DNA of 64,000 nt, taken from the NCBI GenBank assembly GCA_023362775.1, contig JALMGJ010000015.1:24889001-24953000 (forward strand). Reading direction: 5' to 3'. The first letter of the stretch is position 1; every line of letters begins with the position of its first letter. The notes below the pieces were generated by a model. That model searched no databases and was not told where the DNA came from. It worked only from the letters and a program-made list of their open reading frames with translations. This stretch comes from Charina bottae. Taxonomy: Eukaryota; Chordata; Lepidosauria; Squamata; Charinaidae. The translations under genes were made by a program, and so were the position numbers. This document shows positions 57,830 to 64,000 of this stretch, one piece after another.

Positions 57830-57965
57830 CCTCCTGATTAACAGCAGGGTGAGATAGATGCTTTTACTGTGCTGGAATTTACTAATGACTCTGCCCTATT
57901 TGTTTACAAAGGTAATTACAGATGTGGCATAAAAGCTTTGTAGGGAGCCCCAGGAAGGAGCTGCA
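57830..57965. promoter_or_regulatory. candidate conserved regulatory element
   Basis: GAATTTACTAATGACTC, GTTTACAAAGGTAATTACAG and GGCATAAAAGC in a repeat-free block. Confidence 0.4.
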
Positions 57966-58479
57966 AGGCTGGCTAAAGGGGTTGGGAGCAGGAACCCCCC
58001 ACACACACCCAGTTCTGGTCCACGGAGGCTTCTGCCTTGGGAAAGGGTGGGGGAGAGGGTAGCAGAAGCCAGACCATTGACTCAGGTTTCTGACTTACGG
58101 GCTGTAAAGTGAGGTTCCCTGCATCCCCCCAAATGGGAGAAAGAGGATAGCAGTTACATGTTTTTATTTGTTTGAAAGATCTGTAAGTCTCTCTCCTCCC
58201 TAAACTTTAGAATAAACTCTGCAGTCTGCAGTACAGTAATAAGGCCGGGCAGCTGACATTTGGAACAAAGTTCTGCAAGAGAGGGGCCATGCTTGGGACG
58301 GCCCCGCCCCTGATATCAGCTCTCCTCTTCTAGGCAGGCGGACGGCATGTGATTGCCAAATAATTCAAATAAGGACAAGACTTGAAGGGGCAAAAACGCA
58401 CTGCGAAGGATGACAGAATCCTAGAACGCGGGCTTTTGGATCTGTGCCCTTGGAGCCCAGGCGCTGTCAGGGGGCAGCT

Positions 58480-58575
58480 AAGGTTGATAATCCATCAACT
58501 AATGTATAGTCCCCCGTTGGGGGAGATGGGCGGTCATATAAATTTAAATAATAAATAAAAACAATAAATAAAATC
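58480..58575 (+). mobile_element. LINE-like 3' tail
   Basis: CCCCCGTTGGGGGAGATGGG, CGGTCATATAAATTTAAATA and (AATA)n. Confidence 0.7.
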
Positions 58576-58783
58576 CCTCGGGCCCCGCTTCTCTGCCTTC
58601 TCTCTGGCTGCCTGTTCCCCTTCCCCCTGAACACAGCACAGTCCGAGGAAGGAAGAAGTGGCATCAAGTGCTCCCCTGTGGAGTCTTGCAGGCTGGCCCA
58701 AGAGAGGGGGCAGGGGGCCGGCTGCTGAGCATACCTTGCCTGTGGGCTCCCCAATTCTAGGGCAAACACAGCCCTTTCTGGGA

Positions 58784-58803
58784 GGGAGGGAGGGAGGGAG
58801 GGA
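58784..58803. repeat. (GGGA)n microsatellite
   Basis: Five GGGA units. Confidence 0.95.
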
Positions 58804-58881
58804 GGTTCCTCAAACGCAGCTTGAACCCTTCCAGCAGACATCCCCAGCTGATACAGGTCGGAGAAGGTCGCCACAAGACCG

Positions 58882-58900
58882 CCCCCCCCCCCCCCCCCCC
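58882..58900. repeat. C19 homopolymer
   Basis: Nineteen consecutive C, the longest G/C run in the window. Confidence 0.95.
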
Positions 58901-59619
58901 GTATATTCTTCTTCTAACTGCAGAAGAAGGCAAGTGACAGGCTGCACAGCAAGCCCTCTTTCCCCGTCTTTCAGCCCTGAGCCCTGGCGCTTCAACACAC
59001 TGGTGAGTTTTTGCAGGCTCAGAGTGACCCTTCCCTGGGTGTTCCTCCGGGCTGTCTCCCTGTCCCTCCTGGGCAGAGGTGAGGGAGGCTTTTGCTCCCA
59101 GGTCCTGCCTCCAGCCTCTGGGGAAAGGGTGCAGCCCCTGCCAGCCTGCCAAGCGCCAGAGCAGAGCGTGGCAGGGTGAAGGGCCGCTGGTCTGGGTGGC
59201 GCTGATTCTGCCCCCACCACGCAGCAGGGCAGCCCGGCATTTCCTGGTCCCCCGGAAGACCCGGCTCCTGCTTGGAACGTTTTGTCTCTCCTTTGACCCA
59301 TGCATTGCTGTCAGTTCCCAGTTTTTTTGCCTCTGGGATAATTTTCCCCTTGCAGTGCCTGTGTATATGCGTAACGAGGATAATAGTGGCAGAAAGAGAA
59401 GCGACATGGAGGCATAGCGAGATGGGATGGCAATACCACAGTGCGCTGGAAAAATAATAGAACACCATCATTCTGACACACACAGACACAGGCGCACACA
59501 GAAAAATTCTGATGGAGAACAAGAGCGACAGGAAGTCAGCAAGCCCTTTATATTCAAGACAGTGGGGGCGAAGATTTAGCTAAGGATGGCAGACGGTTCC
59601 CCCCAAACTTAAGCAGAAG

Positions 59620-60310
59620 GCTAAACAAGCAGCGGGGCCTGGTGCTGTCCTGGCGCAGCTTGAGGAAGTTGAGTGGGACGTTCAGCGCAGCTGAGCTGCT
59701 CGCAAGCGACACCGAAACAAGCGAGGCCGCTTGAACACCAGCACGCGTGGAAACCACCACCACCTGCGTGGTTGGCCAAATTTATCCCAGCCCCCGCCCA
59801 TCAGAGCCGGGCTTCGGCGTCTGCATCTCACGTTGCTGCCCTCTGCCGGATGCGGGGTCGTCCTCCCCGGTGCGGATCGCCCAGGGCGGCGGCGGCGGCG
59901 GCGGCGGCTGTTGCTGCTTCCATGGAAGGCCTGTGAGCAGCCAGGCGCCCCCTGCTTCCGCCCCAAATGTGGAGCCCTCCAGATGCGTTAGAAGCAGCGC
60001 TCAGCATTCCCAGCCAGGTTGATCAATCGAACGGTCCTCCAAGAGTCTTCAGAAACTGCAGCTGACTCAGAGCGTTGCAGGGCGCCACAGGCAGGACCCC
60101 CTTGAAGGCGGCCCTGCTTACCAGCTTGTTGCCCAGCCCAGTCCAGGCTGCCGGAATGTCCTCCCGAGGGCCGAGGTCGAGGACCGGCCCCTCCGTTCTC
60201 CTCCCCACCAGCCCCCCGCTGAGATCTGCTGGGGCCGCCCTGCCCTCCGCAGCGGAAGCAGAGCCGGGTCGGAGCTGCTAGGGGGAGGGAGGGCATCTCG
60301 GGGGCCTCGT
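59620..60310. promoter_or_regulatory. weaker GC-rich island, possible exon or promoter
   Basis: CpG-containing block with (GGC)n at 59885-59907. On the minus strand, AAGCTG|GTAAGCAGG is a donor-like site (GTAAG at 60121-60117). The flanking frames are open but not recognised. It could be a second promoter or first exon, less convincing than the island at 60-2200. Confidence 0.35.
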
Positions 60311-60368
60311 ACCAACCACGGGACTCTCTGCCTTGGGAGACCCGGGGATAGTTCACCAACGGGCTGTT

Positions 60369-60393
60369 GGGGGGGGGTTGCTGGGGGGGGGGG

Positions 60394-60467
<74 letters not shown>
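60369..60467. repeat. G-run plus (AG)n microsatellite
   Basis: G9 at 60369-60377, G14 at 60383-60396, then about 35 AG units, giving a nearly pure purine strand of some 100 bases. Confidence 0.97.
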
Positions 60468-60469
<2 letters not shown>

Positions 60470-60471
<2 letters not shown>

Positions 60472-61620
60472 TTGTGCTGAGTATGATCTATCTGCTTTCA
60501 CTGGACTCTTTCCCCCCCTTTTAAAAGAGTTTAATTTTGTGCTGGTTACAATTGTTCAGGAAGAATGAGAGAGAGGTGTAAATAGATTCAGATACAGGGA
60601 TGAATAAGGGCAACCAGATTGTGGAAGTCTGGCACCCCTATCGATTCCTGACCAGGAGGCTCAAGAGAAGCCAGCGGATAAACAGAATCAAAGGAAAGGT
60701 GTGCCGAACAGCAAGTCCCTTGATGTGAAAACAGGGTCCAGTTTCTACCCTCTGGGGCTGCCACAGCCATTGCCAGGCAAGCTGAGGAAGGGAAGCATGA
60801 TCCGGACTGTGGAGCAGAGGCACATGTCTTTGGAGGTGTTGGGTGCCTAGAAACCCACCCCAAGTCACTCAAGCACAGGGCTCCGCAAGATGGTCCCTCG
60901 ATGCCACGCAGCACATACCCAGGCAAGCAGGAATTCCCCCCAAATTCAAGAGGTGTCTCCATGTGTGATGGAATGTGAGGGTGACCTTGGAAGATGCGGG
61001 GGGGGGGGGAGATGCTGCCTAGGGAACAATCAGATAAAAGAGAAAGGAGCCCGGAAGACAGTAATGGCCAGAGAGAAACTTAGAAAGGGCCCACCCTAAT
61101 GACTGGCGGTAAATGGGGTGGGGGAGGTTTGTACTCCAGACTTGCAAGGTTCTGTTAATGTAGCCTTACAATAAAGTAGAATTAGCTCGTTGCGTTTCCT
61201 GTCTGGTTTACCTGGGAAGGCTGACATCATAGCAGGCTGCGGATGGAGATGATCTCTGTCTGTTTGGGTCAAAGGTTCAGTGCTCAAGCCTCCATTGATG
61301 TCAAGATGTTGGTTTGGCTTCTGATTGTCCTAAAGGCTAAAACGTAAAACTACAGTGCCTGTTTGTTTGTGTATTTAAACCATTTCTTTTGTGCTCTTCA
61401 GCCAGTATTCTCAAAATGGATTTCATACAATCAGTGGAGAAATAAAAATGTGAAAAGACAGTTTATGCCAGCCGATGTGTACTATAAAAAGATATGACAC
61501 AGAAGGAAATCGAGAGGGGGAAGGAAGAGGAAAAAAAGATACTGCGATTCATACTGTAAATGAAGGTATATAGGACTGCATCCTAAATGTACAGAAATGT
61601 ATAGGTGAGAAAACATCGTT
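60470..61620. other. no gene recognised
   Basis: Unique sequence with a G12 run at 60998-61009. Becomes AT-richer after 61320. Confidence 0.4.
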
Positions 61621-61626
61621 CTAAAG

Positions 61627-61682
61627 CAGTTTTTTTTCAAACTTGGCAACTTTAGTGTGGACTTCAACACCCAGAATTCCCC
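61627..61682 (+). mobile_element. MITE-A, single arm only
   Basis: CAGTTTTTTTTCAAACTTGG to CCCAGAATTCCCC, a diverged left arm. The preceding 8 bases TTCTAAAG have central TA. Confidence 0.75.
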
Positions 61683-61689
61683 TTAGACA

Positions 61690-62940
61690 GCATGCATGAT
61701 TCTCCCTTGTACGTGAGATGGAGTTCCTCTTGTAGGATACTCACACTCTGTGGTATTTACCTTGATTAGTCTTCTAAACCGTATATTGCATGAACACTGT
61801 TGTTTTATAATGTTTAATTCATTCAGGTGATCTGTTACATTTCCCATCATTCCCATCCTATTGCGATGAGTGGGGGGCAAACCCAGATATCTGGAGCCAC
61901 CCTGCAGGGGTACGTTAAACCAAAGCCTTGAGAAAATAGTAGGTTTTGTCCTAATTTGTCCATTCCAGGGAACAGTCCTTGAAAATCATCCTCAGATGCT
62001 GCAAGCCACCACTCTTGAGAACGTCCTTCCCTTAAGGAGCCCGCTTGCGAGAAGCAAACGTCCAAGACGGCACGGATGCGACCCAAGGGCTGAGTGTTTG
62101 AGGAAGGGTGAGCATTTCTCATTCAGAGGTGCTTTGCTCCCCAATTCCCAGAATATGATGGGGGGAGAGGAGATGGATGGCGCATCCGCCTTCTTCGGAA
62201 AGACGGCAGCCGTCTTTGTTCTCTTGCTGGCCAGTGACCCAAAGAGGAAGGTCCCCTTAATGGAACGTGTGCGGCTGTGTCTCCAAACAGCTGCCAGAGA
62301 GATTCCCCTGGGGATTTAATGGAGCAGAAGGTGCAATCTGCTGCCCTCAGCACTTTGGAGATCATTAAGTGGGAAGCACAAGTCTGGAAGGAAAGTGGGA
62401 AATAATCCTTTGCATTGTGAGACCCAGGGTGCATTTCCACAATCCTGTGGGCTCCAACCTGGGACCTCTGCACTTGGCTTGAGCACTGAGTTCTAACCCC
62501 GCCAGATGTAGAAATGGGTCACAATTTAGATAAAAACAGGAACATCTGAGAGGCTAAGCCAGAATGACTGTCTTACCCAACTTGCTCAGCCATAAACTGT
62601 AATTCAGCCATAAACCCTAAGTACATAGCACGTTATTCTTTTCTGAGACAAGCAACAGTGCCCAAACAACAAACTTACAATAAGCACCCTTTCTCACATT
62701 CATCTACTGTATTTCTCAATGATTTGCTGAAGAGTATAAATCTGGTTTGCGCTTGTTCTTCCTGCCTACAGCTGTAATGGCTTCCCAAAAGTTGCTTGCT
62801 GTCACCTCTTCTACCCTCCCAATCGGAATTCTGCCAAACATCTAACGTTTCTCTTGCATAAAGGAACAAGAATGATATTCTTCCAGTCATCAGACACAGA
62901 TGCAGTCTTACGTGCATTTTAACCTCTTTCTTGGGTCTCC
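61690..62940. other. no gene recognised
   Basis: Unique sequence; weak family C words near 62575-62650. No domain was recognised. Confidence 0.4.
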
Positions 62941-62946
62941 AAATGG

Positions 62947-62978
<32 letters not shown>

Positions 62979-63012
62979 CCAGCCTGCCTGCCTGCCAGCC
63001 TGCCTGCCTGCC

Positions 63013-63049
<37 letters not shown>
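62947..63049. repeat. compound (CCTG)n(TAGT)n microsatellite
   Basis: About 16 CCTG units with two interruptions (CCAG), switching at 63013 to nine TAGT units. Confidence 0.97.
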
Positions 63050-63050
<1 letters not shown>

Positions 63051-63116
63051 TCTCTCACCTCATTCCTACCCATCCAGTCATGTCATCTAGCAGAATTATT
63101 TTTCTCCTGGATCACG

Positions 63117-63134
63117 TTCATTCATTCATTCATT
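63117..63134. repeat. (TTCA)n microsatellite
   Basis: Four to five TTCA units followed by a C run. Confidence 0.9.
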
Positions 63135-63139
63135 CCCCC

Positions 63140-64000
63140 CCCACACACACAAATCATCCCGTTCTTCCATTATCATCATTCGCTAGAGCATAAGAGCAAC
63201 TATCGCTAACCTATGGATTCCTACTTTCACACCCATCCACAGCCTAGATTACACCAATTCATGCTTTCTGACAGACGTTTTAGCTCTTTCCTCCATCCAC
63301 CTTATGGCCACACCTTCTGTCCCCAGCATCGATTCACCAACACCACTCCACAAGATCAGACCACCTTTATTCAGATCTTACATCCTCCTTCCCCTTTCTC
63401 TTAGTTTCTCAGAGACACCATGTATCTCTCTTTTGTTTCATTGCTTAATGCATGCTCTTTATAATTTCCCATGCTTTATCCACCTACCATGAGCTTTTGG
63501 GAGTGGAGGGGAAGGAGGGAGATCTCCACCACCCATCATGGCTTTGGTCAGCTGAGTCTTGCCTTGTAATAAGCTAGAGAAGATGTAGACTAAATTACTT
63601 GCTTTACTTACACGTTCACAGAGAACTTTTTGCATGCAGCAGTTCCTGCAAACGGTAAGGACAGGACCAGACAGTTTGGACACATTTGGATCAATATACC
63701 ACAGGTGCAATCAAGGCCCATTCCCCCCCCCCAAGCTTGCTTAGTCTGTTCTACCCAAGCCAGGATCTTGCAAGCCAGCATCCAATGGCCTGTATAATGG
63801 CTGGGCTCCCACCATGCTCAGCCAAACCAAACAAGCCACATTATGGCTTATCTCAAAATGTGAATCCAGGTCCTCTCTCTATACACTTTGCCTGACCTGC
63901 ATATTGCTCATCAGGGTAGAGACTTTCTGCATTAAAAGACTGAGCTATATGCATTCCAGGGGGTTCCAAATTCAACCTCTATACATCCTAGTTTTGAAGA
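63140..64000. other. no gene recognised; family C copy near the end
   Basis: AT-rich unique sequence. A family C copy lies at about 63795-63875 (AACAAGCCACATTATGGC, ATGTGAATCCAGG). A C10 run is at 63723-63732. Confidence 0.45.

Noticed and set aside
1..64000. Endogenous retrovirus
   Set aside because: No LTR pair, primer-binding site or gag/pol/env-like frame was seen; the only polymerase relic is of LINE type.

Overview
The window reads as nuclear DNA of a squamate reptile (snake or lizard). This is inferred from its interspersed repeats. A palindromic element whose core reads 'gtggacttcaactcccag' recurs about a dozen times, together with CR1/L2-type LINE relics, short LINE-like tails ending in AAATAAATA, tRNA-like SINE fragments and dense microsatellites. 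Base composition is fairly high in GC outside the island, which would fit a gene-rich or micro-chromosome, but that is only a guess. There are no bacterial or viral gene blocks.

Layout. Bases 60-2200 are a very strong CpG island with CGG/GCC triplet tracts and consensus splice-donor sites on both strands (plus strand after 938, minus strand after 662 and 2050). This is the best evidence for a gene: the promoter and first exon(s) of one or two transcripts. I recognise no protein in it and cannot say which strand carries the main gene. A weaker GC-rich block with a minus-strand donor lies at 59620-60310. Between and beyond these I find no exon I can assign to a known protein. The interior looks like a large intron or intergenic tract with AT-rich, repeat-free islands that resemble conserved regulatory elements (24000-24130, 25060-25450, 26635-26765, 36720-36860, 43600-43800, 44700-45345, 57830-57965).

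Mobile DNA is the best-supported content. (1) A palindromic element, called here MITE-A, has CAGTGTTTCTCAACC termini. It is flanked by 8-bp target duplications with a central TA, three of them perfect, which is the signature reported for Buster-type hAT transposases. (2) Three further hAT-like elements have perfect 8-bp duplications: 15786-16258, 30824-31013 and 39936-40173. A fourth, 40515-40829, has a 7/8 match. (3) A second palindromic family, MITE-B, carries AAGATGGCGGCC, a YY1-like motif. (4) A family with GGCTG..TTCACAC ends, family C, is scattered throughout; one copy is split by the 15786-16258 hAT element. (5) A CR1/L2 LINE fragment lies at 42225-43060, eight short LINE-like tails occur in both orientations, and a 5S rRNA-derived sequence lies at 55881-55990. 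Homopolymer runs of G or C of 10 or more bases occur at least twenty times, far more often than A/T runs of that length.

No rRNA operon, intact tRNA gene, CRISPR array or retroviral gene was found. The most distinctive signals are the co-varying arms within each MITE-A copy, the tandem CCAAT plus GC-box units inside the 15786-16258 hAT element, and the YY1-like motif distributed by MITE-B.
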